Below are positions 36,599-47,300 of a DNA stretch of 64,000 nt, piece after piece. Numbering within the stretch: position 1 is the stretch's first letter; every line of letters begins with the position of its first letter. A model generated the notes under the pieces. The model was not told where the DNA came from, searched no databases, and saw only the letters and a program-made list of their open reading frames with translations. The translations under genes and the position numbers were made by a program. Origin of the DNA: Prescottella defluvii (GTDB lineage Bacteria > Actinomycetota > Actinomycetes > Mycobacteriales > Mycobacteriaceae); NCBI GenBank assembly GCA_029690005.1, contig CP121458.1:434001-498000 (forward strand), in the 5' to 3' direction.

Positions 36599-38054
36599 TC
36601 AGCCGCCGAGCGAACCGAACATCGTGCCGAGCGAACCGGCGCTACCCGTGGGACCGCCGGGGCCGCCGTCACCGCCGGGGGCGGCGGGTGCGACAGCCAC
36701 CGACACCTGGTCGGCGGAGGCGTTCACGGTTCCGGATCCCGAGTACTCGGCCCGGATGACCCGCTGTCCCTCGACGGCCGGGTCCAGGTGATCGAGGCGC
36801 GGCCGCTGCCGTCGACAGTCGCGGTTCCGATGACGGTGTTGCCGTCCTTGAACGTCACGGTGCCGCCCGCGCTGCCCGTGACCTGCGCCGAAATCGTCTG
36901 TGCCACGCCGACCTGCGCCTTACCGACGGTGAGGGCCGTGGACGAATCGGTGTTCTGGGCCGGCTTCGCGGCGACGTTCACGGTCGCGGTTCCGGTGGAC
37001 GCCGCGACGCCGGTGCGTCCGGAGTACTCGGCCACGATCGCGTGATTGCCGGAGACGGTCGGCGTCCACGCGTAGGTGGCCTCACCTGACGAGTTGACGA
37101 CGACTTCGGCGAGCAGCTGTCCGCCGTCCTTGAACTTGACGGTCCCGCCGGCGGCGGCCGTCGGCGTCACCGTGGCCTTCAGCGTCGTCGACTGGCCGAC
37201 CTGGGCGTTCGTCACGGCGGCGATCACCGTCGTCGACTGGATGTCGGCGGAGAACACGTCGATGTTCTGCTTCGACGACTCCGAGCCGTTGGCCCTCGCG
37301 GTGCCGGGGAAGCGCGCCATCAGCTCGTGCGCGCCCCGTGCGGCCGGGGTCCACGCGAAGGTCGCGGTGCCGTTCCCGTTGAGGGTGCCGGTACCGATCC
37401 TGTTGCCGCCGTCGAAGAACTCGACGGTGTCGCCCGTGCACCACCGGTCACGGTCGCGGCGAGGGTGGTGGCCTGACCCACCTGGGCGCCGGTGACCTGG
37501 GCGAGAGCCGTCGTCGTGGTGTTCTTGTTGACCGTGATCGTCGGACCCTTGTTCGCGTACGTGCCGTCACCGAGCGAACCGCTGTAATGCATCGTCGTCA
37601 TCAACGGCGCACCACGCTGGCAATCCGCACCCACCCGGTACGAGAACTCGAACGTGTGAGACTTCGGACTGATGTTCGGATACACCGGCCACGCGATGCT
37701 CGAACCCTGAATCCGCGCGTAATCGGGCGCCTGACTCTTCGAGCCACGAGGCGAACCATCCACCTTCGCCGACCCATCCACATACGTCATGCACGTGGGA
37801 TGCAGATCCTTGACCGCGTAGATGTACTCCACGACAGAACCGGTCCGCTCGAACTTCGTCGACACCGTCACGACGTCACCCTCGTTCGGCGTCGTATTGC
37901 TCACCGTCCGCGTGAACCGGCTGTACCCGTCATCCCACGTGATCGAACCGGGGGCCGCGCTCGCCGAACCCATACCCGCAGTGACCGCGAATCCGGCTGC
38001 CACCGCGAAGGCGCTCAGGCCGGCAAGCACGCGGCGGGTGTTCCTGTCAGACAT
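36599..38054 (-). CDS. Secreted Ig-like repeat protein, array member 4 (type II head, 3 Ig domains)
   Basis: About 485 residues. ATG 38054 has AGAGGAAA upstream. The signal peptide (LAGLSAFAVAAGFAVTAG...ASAA) and type II head (FTRTVSNTTPNEGDVVTVST, DLHPTCMTYVDGSAKVDGSP, SYRVGADCQRGAPLMTTMHY) closely match member 3. The three Ig domains are more diverged than those of the neighbours (EFFDGGNRIGTGTLNGNG, GGTVKFKDGGQLLAEVVV, GGTVTFKDGNTVIG), and the last is not the usual cap form. The tail GSAGSLGTMFGSLGG is nevertheless conserved. Two breaks, near 37437 and 36780, are repaired by single bases in G/C-rich runs. The stop is TGA 36601–36599. Confidence 0.84.
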
Positions 38055-38279
38055 GCATTTCCTCTCGACGACGATCCTCGATGGATGCCCGACGGGAGTT
38101 GCTGCCCCGCGCGAAGACGCGCGTCGATCGGGCCATTCCGACTCCCTTCAGAGCACGGTCGCCGCGGGTCCGGGCCAAGAGTCGTCGGAACCGCGTGTAC
38201 TGCCGCCCAGGTATCGGCCCGACTCCGCACACCCGGCTCGTTCCCTTCAGCACCGATGTACCGATAGAAGCGCGGCCTC

Positions 38280-38299
38280 ACTGTATCGGACGTACGTCC
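38280..38299 (-). promoter_or_regulatory. Dyad plus -10-like motif upstream of Ig-array gene 4
   Basis: On the minus strand the perfect palindrome GGACGTACGTCC is followed after two bases by TACAGT, about 225 bases before ATG 38054. The same layout recurs upstream of members 5 and 8. No -35 element is visible at 17 bases, so an activator or alternative sigma factor may be involved. Confidence 0.45.
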
Positions 38300-38330
38300 A
38301 GGTCTGTACCGAAACGGCGAATACGGAACC

Positions 38331-38359
38331 AGGCCCCTCGCGCTGTGCGCGAGGGGCCT
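38331..38359 (-). terminator. Hairpin terminator after Ig-array gene 5
   Basis: A perfect 13-base stem AGGCCCCTCGCGC and complement around TGT, 26 bases past the stop of gene 5. Confidence 0.8.
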
Positions 38360-38385
38360 CGTTGTCATGAGCCTGATATCCGACG

Positions 38386-39647
38386 TCAGCCGCCGAGGCT
38401 GCCGAAGCCGCCACCGAGGCTGCCCAGGCTACCGAGGCTGCCGGTGCCGCCGGGCTGCGTCGGCGCGTCCGCGACCTGGATGGTCTGCGGCGCGGAGGCC
38501 GAACCGTTCACGCCCTGGCCACCGGTGTACGCCACGCTGATCTGGTGCGGGCCAGCGCCGGTGAAGGTGTAGTCGATGCCGACAACACCGTTGCCGACCG
38601 CGATGCGCGGCCCGATCGGGTTACCCGCGTCGTAGAACTGCACCGTGCCGGGCAACTGCGCGGCGGTCGACGAGACCTGCGCGGACAGACGCACCGAGGT
38701 TCCGACCGTCGCCGTCTGCGGCGCGGTCATGATGGTGGTGGAGTCGACGTCGTTCGGGGTCGGGACCGACACGTCGACGATGGCCCCCGGAGAGCTGGAG
38801 TTGATGAATCCGCCGCTGCCGGAGAAGGCTGCCGTGATCGCATGCGGGCCCGCTGCGGTGAACTTGTGCGACATCGATGCGACGCCGTTGACCACCGGGA
38901 CCGGCGCGCCGATGCTCGTGGCGCCATCCATGAACTGAACCGTGCCCGTCGCGTCCGCCGGGGTCACCGACGCCGAGAGCTGAACGGACTGCCCTGTCTT
39001 CGCGCTCGGCGGACGCTCACGGTGGTGTTGGTCGCCGTGGGCGGACGCTGAACGGACAGGTTGAGGCCGGTCATCGGGTTCCACGTCTGCGTGGTGCTGA
39101 ACGTCTCGACGTTGAAGGACATACCCGTATTGCGGGGTCCCGGCTGCGCGGTGGACGGGACCTTGTACTTGAAGGTCAGCGTGACGCCCTTGTTGATGAC
39201 GGCCATCCTGCCGGCCGCGCCCATCGCGGTGCCGTGATCGGTCCACCACAGCTTGACCGCACCGGAGGCCTGGTCCTGCGTGCCGGGGCCGTCGTACTGG
39301 GCAGGGTTGTTCCAGTTGCCGATGAGCGGACCGCCGCGGAACGCGTTCGCCTTGGTCTCGAGCAACTGGTAACCAGCGGGCGGGTAATCGGTGAAGTCCC
39401 GCAGGTAGCGGTCGACACCGCCGTCGAGCTCGATCACGACCGTCGACGTCACCGTGTCACCCGGGAAGGGGTTGGGATTGTCGATCGTCTTGGTCGCCTT
39501 GATGTTCGAGGTGGTCACCGTCTCCGACGCCGGAGCCGCGGACGCGACACCTCCACCGAGTGCGACCTGTCCGGCCCCGAGCGCGGCTACCGCCATCGCG
39601 CCCACGAGCACCTTCGAGACAGTTCGCCTCATGACCGATCGGGCCAT
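38386..39647 (-). CDS. Secreted Ig-like repeat protein, array member 5 (type I head, 2 Ig domains)
   Basis: About 420 residues, the smallest member. ATG 39647 has GGAAGGAG upstream. The signal peptide (KVLVGAMAVAALGAGQVALG...VASAAP) is followed by a type I head (SNIKATKTIDNPNPFPGDTV, DRYLRDFTDYPPAGYQLLE, QPGPRNTGMSFNVETFS, WNPMTGLNLSV) and only two Ig domains. The first has TGTVQFMDGATSIG, and the second is the cap form (LPGTVQFYDAGNPIG, YTGGQGVNGSAS). The tail is GSLGSLGSLGGGFGSLGG. The frame breaks near 39015 at the join between head and first Ig domain, where one base is probably missing. With head, cap and tail only one Ig domain apart, it approximates a minimal unit of the family. Confidence 0.85.
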
Positions 39648-39706
39648 TCCGACTCCTTCCAGAGCGTTCGCACCCCCGGCGGAATCCCACCGAGGCAGCG
39701 CTTCCG

Positions 39707-39726
39707 ACTTTATAGATCAAACGTCC
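39707..39726 (-). promoter_or_regulatory. Dyad plus -10-like motif upstream of Ig-array gene 5
   Basis: On the minus strand GGACGTTTGATC (imperfect dyad) is followed after two bases by TAAAGT, 60 bases before ATG 39647. It is the same arrangement as at 38280–38299 and 48563–48582. Confidence 0.45.
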
Positions 39727-39755
39727 AACATCGGACAGTTTTCGTTACAGCCCGG

Positions 39756-39787
39756 CTGGGGGTGGCCGCTTCCACGGCCACCCCCAG
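39756..39787 (-). terminator. Hairpin terminator after Ig-array gene 6
   Basis: A perfect 13-base stem CTGGGGGTGGCCG and complement around CTTCCA, four bases past the stop of gene 6. Confidence 0.8.
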
Positions 39788-39791
39788 TCAC

Positions 39792-41829
39792 CTAGGAGCC
39801 GAACGGAAGCCCGGCGAGGCTACCGGTCCCGGCGTGCCGCCGGGGGTGGTGCCGGTCGTGGTGATGTCGATGGTCCGGACGTCCGAAGACGAGCCCTTCA
39901 GTCCCGCCGCGCCCGAGTACACCGCGGTGATCCGGTGGATGCCGGACGACGCAAAGGCGTGGTCCAGGGTGGCGGCGCCGTCGACCAGTGCGACGGCCTC
40001 CCCGATCGGCGCGTCACCGTCGAAGAACTGCACCGTCCCGCTGACCGCGCCGGACGACACCACCGACGCCCACAGCTTCACGGTGCTGCCGCTGGCCGCA
40101 GAGGCCGGGACGGTCAGCGCCGTCGCGGTGTCCGCGTCGGTGGACGCCGGCACCGTGACGTTGACGATCCGAGCGATCGCGGTCGAACCGTCGAGCGTCG
40201 GAACACCGGAATACGCCGCCGAGATCGAGTGCGCGCCCACCGACGTGAACGCGTGCGACACACGTGCCACACCATTGCTCACCGCCACCGGAGCACCGAG
40301 ATCGGCGCCGCCGTCGCGGAACTGGACGGTTCCGCCCTGGACGGGATCACCCGCGGAGGTCCGGACGGTCACCCACAGGTCGGTGGCCGCACCGGTCTTG
40401 GCCTCCCCCGGCACGCTGAGCATCGTGACGGTGCCGCGCGGCGTCACCACCGGGTCGGTGACGGACACCGAGCCCGCCGACGACATCGACGGCTCGAATC
40501 CCGCCGCACCCGAGTAGATCGCGGTGATGGAGTGGCTACCGACGGACGTGAACGTGTGCTCCAGCGTCGCGGTGCCGTTCACGATCGCGACCGGCGCACC
40601 GAGGGCGGTCACACCGTCCTTGAACTGCACCGTGCCACCGGCCGGCGTCGGGCTGACGGACGCCGAGAGGGTGACCGACGCACCCGTCTTCGCCGACGAG
40701 GGCGCGGTGAGGGTCGTGGTGGTCGCCCGATCGGGACAGTCACCGACACCGTCGCGGGTGCGGACGTCGAGGAGACGAAGCCTGCGCCGGTGAACACGGC
40801 CGTGATCGGGTGCGAGCCGGCCGTCGTGAACGTGTGCGACAGCTCGGCGACACCGTTCGACACCGGCACCGGGGCGCCGATGTTCGTATCGCCGTCGCGG
40901 AACTGCACGGTGCCCGACGCGCTGTTCGGTGCGACCGTCGCGGACAGCTTCACCGAGGCTCCGGTGAACGCGGTCGCCGGAGCCGTCACCGATGTAGTGG
41001 TGACCACGTCCGGCACCGAGACGTTGACGACCTGCGCCGACGAGGTGGATCCGGCGTACGCCGTGGCCCCGGAGTACACCGCGGTGATGTTGTGCGCGCC
41101 GGCTGTATCGAATGTCTGAGACATCGAGGCGGAGCCGGACGAGACAGCCACCGGCACACCGATGTTCGTTCCGTTGTCCTTGAACTGCACGGTGCCGGTC
41201 GCGTTCGCGGGCGCGACGGTGGCCGAGAGGGTCACGGCCTGGCCGGTCAGGGTCGACGACGGTGCCGACACCGTCGTCGACGTCGTCGCCTGCTGCACCG
41301 TCACCGACGGACCGATCGACGACTGATCCGTCGACGACTGGAACCCGTCGCCCATCACCGTGCCCTTGGCGGTCATGCCACTGTTCGCGGCACCCAGTGC
41401 GCAGGTGTCGGGAACCCGGTAGCTCACCTTGTAGGTGAGCGTCTTGCCGGAGTTCAACAGCCAACCGGCACTGGTGACCTTCGTCGTGGTGGCGCCGACC
41501 TCAGGGGACTCGGCAGTCTCCACCTGGCCCTGACCGACGTGGAAGGAGTTGATCGTCGCGGATCCGTCCACGAACGTGAGACATGCCGGGTGCACGTCGA
41601 CGAGCGTGTTGATGTAACCGTCGATCCCGGACTTCGTCACGACCGTCGTGTAGGTGATGGTGTCGCCCACCCGAGGGGACGCGACATCGACTGTGCGGTT
41701 GAAGGTGTACGTGCCTTCGTTCACAACGACGGCATCCGCCACGCCGACTCCCAACACTCCGGTGAGGGTCGCCGAAAGCGCGGTCACGCCTGCCGCGGCG
41801 GTCAATCGCCGCGTCGTCTTACCAGTCAT
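39792..41829 (-). CDS. Secreted Ig-like repeat protein, array member 6 (diverged type II head, 5 Ig domains)
   Basis: About 679 residues. ATG 41829 has GAGAG upstream. After a signal peptide (AAAGVTALSATLTGVLGVGVADA) the head is a distant version of type II (YTFNRTVDVASPRVGDTITY, VDVHPACLTFVDGSATIN, VPDTCALGAANSGM) and keeps both cysteines. Five Ig domains follow. The fourth is a variant with an insertion (TVTMLSVPGEAKTGAATDLW, DPVQGGTVQFRDGG) shared with members 7 and 10, and the fifth is a cap form (GAVSGTVQFFDGDAPIG). One break, near 40728, splits two Ig domains. A second, near 39828, hides the tail: correcting it reads TGSLAGLPFGS then TAG at 39794–39792. It starts 66 bases after member 7 with no terminator between, so the two are probably co-transcribed. 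Confidence 0.84.
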
Positions 41830-41895
41830 ACCGATCTCTCGTTCTTCTCTTGCGGTCCGTGCATTCGAATTTCGCTGTCGCATCGTCGTCTCCGC

Positions 41896-44205
41896 TCACG
41901 AACCGAACGAGAGGCTGCCGGTGCCGATGCCGGGCAGACCGCCGCCGGCGTCGGAGATCGCGAACGTCCCCGGGATCGAGGTCGACGCCGTGAATCCCTC
42001 TGCGCCGCTGTACTTCGCGGTGATGGTGTGGGATCCGGTTCCGGTGAACGTGTGCTGCAGGCTGGCTCGCCCGTCGACCAGCTGCACGGCCTCACCGAGC
42101 GGCTTGTCGCCGTCGAAGAACTGCACCGTGCCGCGCGGCGTCTGCGGGGCGACGACCCGTGCCGAGATGGTCACGGGCTGTCCGACGGTGCCGCCGGCCG
42201 GGAGTCCCAGCTCGGTCGCGGTGGCCAGATCGACCGCCGACGCGACGGTCACGTTGATGTTCTTGGCCTCCGTGGTCGATCCCGCGTACGCCCCGGCGCC
42301 GCTGAAGACGGCCGTGATCGCGTGCGTGCCCGTACCGCCGAAGGTGTGGGCCAGCTTGGCGATGCCGTCGCTGACGGGGACCGGAGTCCCGATCGGCGCC
42401 CCGCCGTCGCGGAACTGGACCGTGCCCGCGTTCGGCACCTGCATTCCGTCCGTCAGGTCGAAGACGCTGGCCCACAGGTCCACGGGCACACCGGCCTTCG
42501 CCTCACCTGGTGCGTTGAGCATCGTGACGGTGCCGATGTTCGACGCCGTCACCGCCACGGTGACCGGAGCTGCGGTCGAGCCGAGCGATCCGACGCCACC
42601 GCTGTAGATCGCGGTGATCGAATGCGATCCGCCCCTGGTGAACGTGTACGTGATGCTCGCGGTGCCGTCCGAAACCAGAACCGGCGAACCGAGGTCCGTC
42701 GCGCCGTCGCGGAACTGCACGGTGCCGTCGACAGGCTTCGGCGACACCGAGGCCGAGATCGTGACCGCCGTGCCGACCTCCGCGGAGGTGGGTGCGGTGA
42801 CCGCGGTGGTGGTCGCGACTGCGTCCGGCATCGGCTCCGACACCGTCACCACGCGGGCACCCGACGCGGACGCCGCGAAGCCGGCGTCACCCGTGAAGAC
42901 CGCGGTGATGCTGTGAGCTCCGGTCGTCGAGAAGGCCTGCGAGAGGCTTGCGACGCCATTGGCGACCCGGACCGGCGCCCCGAGGTTCGCGCCGCCGTCC
43001 TTGAACTGCACCGTGCCGGTGGCACTCGCGGGATTCACGGCCGCAACGAGATCCACCGCGAGGCCGGTGGTCGCCGTCGGCGGCACTGTGATCGACGTGG
43101 TGGTCGCAGCGGACGGCGGGGTGACCGCGATGCTCTGCGCCGCCGAGGTCGAGGACGCGAAGCCGGTCGCTCCCGAGTAGACCGCGGTGATGCTGTGCGC
43201 GCCCACCGATCCGAACGCGTACGACAGGCTCGCCGACCCGCTGTTCACCGGAACCGGAGCACCGATGTTCGTGTCACCGTCCTTGAACTGCACCGTGCCC
43301 GACGCCTCGGCAGGAGCCACCGTCGCGGTGAGCTGCACCGCCGAACCCGTCGCCGCCGTCGGCGGGACGGTCAGCGTGGTGGTGGTCGCGGCGTTCGGCA
43401 CCGAGATGCGGATGGTCGCGAGCGGTCCGGCACCTGCGTTGAGGCCGGACGAGGTCGTGTCGCGCGGACTGCACTTCGTCGGCGCCCATTGGTCGCCCAT
43501 GAACGATGCGCGAGCCAGCTGAGTGTTGAAGTTCTTGTCGTTGTTGAAACTGCCGGCGTCGCCGCTCGTGCGGACCTTCGGCTGAATGACACCGGACTGG
43601 CCGGCCACCATCGTCACGTCGATGGCCGGCATCCGGAACCAGGAGTCTCCGCTGCCGTTGTTGCTGCCGTCGAGGTTCTTCTTCAGCTTGGGCGCCACGA
43701 TGCCGCCCTCACTGTTGGTGCTCGTGGATGCGCCGTTGCCGATCACCTGGTTGCCACCGGAGATCCGCAGGATCGGACCGCTCGGGTCGGCCAGGCCGTT
43801 GTCGCCCACCCTGATCACGCTGGGTGCGACGCCGCTCAGGTTGATACCGGAATCTGGCACGATCGTCGCGCTGACGAAGGTGGCGTTCGCCGGAATCTCG
43901 AAGTCGTTCTTGAGCCGCGACAGGCTCGTCGTGGTCGCGCCCGAATCGGAGTTCGGGTACGACTGGCCGCTGGTCTGCAGCCGGAACGTGAACTGCTCGC
44001 CCGGCGCTACGGTCGAGGGTGCGTCGACAGCAACGGAGCTCTGCGTGGTCTTGTCGACCGTCATCATGGCGTTGGCTCGGCACGTGGTCTTGAAGTCGAC
44101 CGTGGACGGTGCCGCACTCGCCGGCATGGCGAGGAGCAACGAAGTGGACACCACGGTGGCGCCTGTGAGGGCTGCCGCGCAGCGCCTCGATAAAGAGGAA
44201 CTCAT
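41896..44205 (-). CDS. Secreted Ig-like repeat protein, array member 7 (type III head, 5 Ig domains)
   Basis: 769 residues, unbroken frame. ATG 44205 has AGGAG upstream. The signal peptide is LTGATVVSTSLLLAMPASA. The type III head, residues about 33–270, has VDFKTTCRANAMMTVDKTTQ, APSTVAPGEQFTFRLQTSG, SYPNSDSGATTTSLSRLKND, GGIVAPKLKKNLDGSNN and SFMGDQWAPTKCSP, with two cysteines. This kind of head is shared only with member 10. Five Ig domains follow, the fourth of the inserted kind (TVTMLNAPGEAKAGVPVDLW) and the fifth a cap (PRGTVQFFDGDKPLG). The tail is GTGSLSFGS, the shortest of the set. It is probably the first gene of a two-gene unit with member 6. Confidence 0.88.
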   Translation of the reverse strand: MSSSLSRRCAAALTGATVVSTSLLLAMPASAAPSTVDFKTTCRANAMMTVDKTTQSSVAVDAPSTVAPGEQFTFRLQTSGQSYPNSDSGATTTSLSRLKNDFEIPANATFVSATIVPDSGINLSGVAPSVIRVGDNGLADPSGPILRISGGNQVIGNGASTSTNSEGGIVAPKLKKNLDGSNNGSGDSWFRMPAIDVTMVAGQSGVIQPKVRTSGDAGSFNNDKNFNTQLARASFMGDQWAPTKCSPRDTTSSGLNAGAGPLATIRISVPNAATTTTLTVPPTAATGSAVQLTATVAPAEASGTVQFKDGDTNIGAPVPVNSGSASLSYAFGSVGAHSITAVYSGATGFASSTSAAQSIAVTPPSAATTTSITVPPTATTGLAVDLVAAVNPASATGTVQFKDGGANLGAPVRVANGVASLSQAFSTTGAHSITAVFTGDAGFAASASGARVVTVSEPMPDAVATTTAVTAPTSAEVGTAVTISASVSPKPVDGTVQFRDGATDLGSPVLVSDGTASITYTFTRGGSHSITAIYSGGVGSLGSTAAPVTVAVTASNIGTVTMLNAPGEAKAGVPVDLWASVFDLTDGMQVPNAGTVQFRDGGAPIGTPVPVSDGIAKLAHTFGGTGTHAITAVFSGAGAYAGSTTEAKNINVTVASAVDLATATELGLPAGGTVGQPVTISARVVAPQTPRGTVQFFDGDKPLGEAVQLVDGRASLQHTFTGTGSHTITAKYSGAEGFTASTSIPGTFAISDAGGGLPGIGTGSLSFGS

Positions 44206-44303
44206 CGGACTCCTGAAACAAACGAATGACGGGCGCCCGCGGACGTCGAACTCCCAAGGCAGAGACGATAGACGCCGGAACTGGAACGTGTACCAGTTTC
44301 GCT

Positions 44304-44315
44304 GGACAAATGTTC
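44304..44315 (-). promoter_or_regulatory. Degenerate dyad upstream of Ig-array gene 7
   Basis: GGACAAATGTTC (plus strand) resembles the GGACAAACGTCC dyad found upstream of member 8. It is about 100 bases from ATG 44205, but the -10-like TANAGT is absent here, so this is a weak call. Confidence 0.3.
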
Positions 44316-44343
44316 AGTTATCTCGACATTGCCCGAATCGCGC

Positions 44344-44374
44344 GTGGCCCCTGCCGTCGAACGGCAGGGGCCAC
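44344..44374 (-). terminator. Hairpin terminator after Ig-array gene 8
   Basis: A perfect 14-base stem GTGGCCCCTGCCGT and complement around CGA, 23 bases past the stop of gene 8. Confidence 0.82.
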
Positions 44375-44397
44375 ACGTCTCAGATCAGTCGATCACC

Positions 44398-47300
44398 TCA
44401 GAAACCGAAGCGGAATCCGCTCAGGCTGCCCAACGAACCCAGCGAGCCGGTACCACCCGTGCCGCCACCGGAGCCGGCGACGTCGAGCACCTGCACCTGA
44501 GACGTCGAACCCTGCACACCCGAACCACCCGAGTACACCGCGTGAATCTGATGCGGACCGGACTGATCGAACGTGTGCTGGAGCTCGGCGATGCCGTTCA
44601 CCACCGGAACCGGCTGACCGAGCGCGACACCACCGTCGAAGAACTGCACCGTGCCCGGCAACGTCGGAGCACCGATCACCTTGGCAGTCAGCTTGAACGA
44701 CGTACCAGCCGTCGCGGACGTCGCCGAGGTGACGGATACCGAGGACTGCGCGTCGGTCGGGTTCGGTGCTGACACGACGACAGGATGCTGCGTCGAGGTG
44801 GATCCGACGAAGCCGGCGGCAGCCGTGTACACCGCCGTGATCGAGTGCGTGCCGACCGTGGAGAACGTATGAGCCAGCGTCGCAGTCCCATTCAGTAGCT
44901 GCACCGGGTTACCGATCGCCACTCCGTTGTCCTTGAACTGCACAGTGCCCGTCGGCGCCGTGGTGCCGGACTGCGCCGCCACCGTTGCCGAGAGGGTCGT
45001 CTCGACCTCGGTCGTGGCGGTAGCCGGAACACTCAGCGACGTCGTCGTCTGGACATCGACCGGCGCCGGATCGCTGACCGTGACGCTCTGCGCCGCAGCG
45101 GTCGAACCCGTGAAGCCGGGTGCGCCGGAGTACACCGCCGACACCGCGAACGAACCAGCCACGTTGAACGTGTACGGCATGCTCACCTGCCCGCTCGCAT
45201 CCAGTGCCACCGGAGCACCCACATCGGTGCCCGCCACCTTGAACTGGACGGTGCCGCCCGACGGAACCGGCGACACGGCCGCCGACAGTGTCACCTGCTG
45301 GCCCGTCACCGCGGTCGACGGAGCGGTGACCGTCGTCGTGGTATCCGTGTCCGGCACAACCGGATCGGTGACCGTCACGCTCTGTGCATTGGCCGTCGAG
45401 TTCGTGAACCCGGTGCCACCGGTGAAGGTCGCGGCGATGCTGTGCACACCCGAGACAGTGAACGTGTGCGGCAGTGTCGCAGCGCCGTTCACGACTGCGA
45501 CCGGAGTGCCGAGCGGCGCACCGTTGTCCGTGAACTGGACCGCGCCCTGGGCATTCGACGGAGTGACCGTCGCCGACAGGTTCACCTGCTGGCCGGTCTC
45601 CGCACTTGCCGGAGCAGTCACCGACAGCTCCGTCTGCTGAACCGGAACCGACACAGACACTGTCTGCGCGGCAGCCGTCGAGTTCGTGAACCCGGCAGCA
45701 CCCGTGAACTCAGCAGTCACCTGGAATGAGCCAGCAGCATTGAACGTGTACGGCATGGTCGCCGCACCATTCGCCACCGGAACCGCGGCACCCACCGGGG
45801 CACCGTTGTCCTTGAACTGCACCGAACCCTGAGCATTCGACGGCGACACCGTGGCGGTGAGATCCACCGACGAACCAGTCGTCGCCGAACCCGGAACCGA
45901 CACCGAAAGCGACGTCGTCACATCCGGATCCGACACCGTCACCTCATGCGCGGCAGCCGTCGAATTCGTGAACCCGGCAGCACCGGTGAACTCGGCCGTG
46001 ATGCTGTGCGCACCCGCGCCAGCGAACGAATGCGGCAGCACCGCCGCACCGTTCACCACCACAACCGGAGCACCGATGATCGCACCGTTGTCCTTGAACT
46101 GCACCGAACCCTGAGCATTCGACGGCGACACCGTGGCGGTCAGATCCACCGACGAACCCGTCGTCGCCGAACCCGGAACCGACACCGAAAGCGACGTCTG
46201 CACATCCGGATCCGACACCGTCATGTCATGCGCGGTCGCAGTCGAGTTCGTGAAGCCCGCAGCACCAGTGAACGAAGCACCAACGCTGTGGGCACCCGCA
46301 CCCGTGAACGCATGCGGCAGCGTCGCGACACCGTTCACCACCGCAACCGGAGCCCCGATGTTCGAGCCGTTGTCGGTGAACTGCACCGCGCCGACAGCAT
46401 TCGACGGGCTGACGGTGGCGGTCAGATCAACCGACGCTCCGGTCGTCGCCGAACCCGGCGCGGACACCGAAAGCGATGTCGTCACATCCGGATCGGTCAC
46501 CGTGACCTGATGCGCGGGGGCGGTCGAGTTCGTGAACCCGGCAGCACCGGTGAAATCAGCTGTCACCTGGAACGAGCCAGCGGCGTTGAACGTGTGCGGC
46601 AGCACCGCAGCACCATTGGCCACCACAACCGGACCGCCGATGTTCACACCATTGTCCTTGAACTGCACCGAACCCTGAGCGTTCGACGGCGACACCGTGG
46701 CGGTCAGGTCCACCGACGAACCCGTCGTCGCGGAACCCGGCGCCGACACCGAAAGCGACGTCTGCACATCCGGATCCGACACCGTCACCTCATGCGCGGC
46801 AGCCGTCGAGTTCGCGAAGCCCTCGGCACCCGTGAACGAAGCACCAACGCCGTGGGCACCCGCACCCGTGAACGCATGCGGCAGCGTCGCGACACCGTTC
46901 ACCACCGCAACCGGAGCCCCGATGTTCGAGCCGTTGTCGGTGAACTGCACCGTGCCGGCAGCATTCGACGGGCTGACCGTGGCGGTCAGGTCCACCGACG
47001 AACCCGTCGTCGCCGACCCCGGCGCCGACAGCGCGAGCGAGGTGGACACGTCGGGATCCGAAACCGCGACCGACTGGGCGGCCGACGTGGACCCAGCGAA
47101 CCCGGCGCCGCCGAGGAACTCTGCCGTGATGCTGTGCGATCCCGCAGCGTCGAACGTGTGCTGCAGCGATGCCTGGCCGGCAACGACAGCCGCCGGCGAA
47201 CCGATCGCGGTGCCGTTGTCCTTGAACTGCACGGTGCCGACCGCGCCGGCCGGCTGGACACCCGCTGAGAGCGTCACCTGCTGGCCGGTCGTCGCCGACG

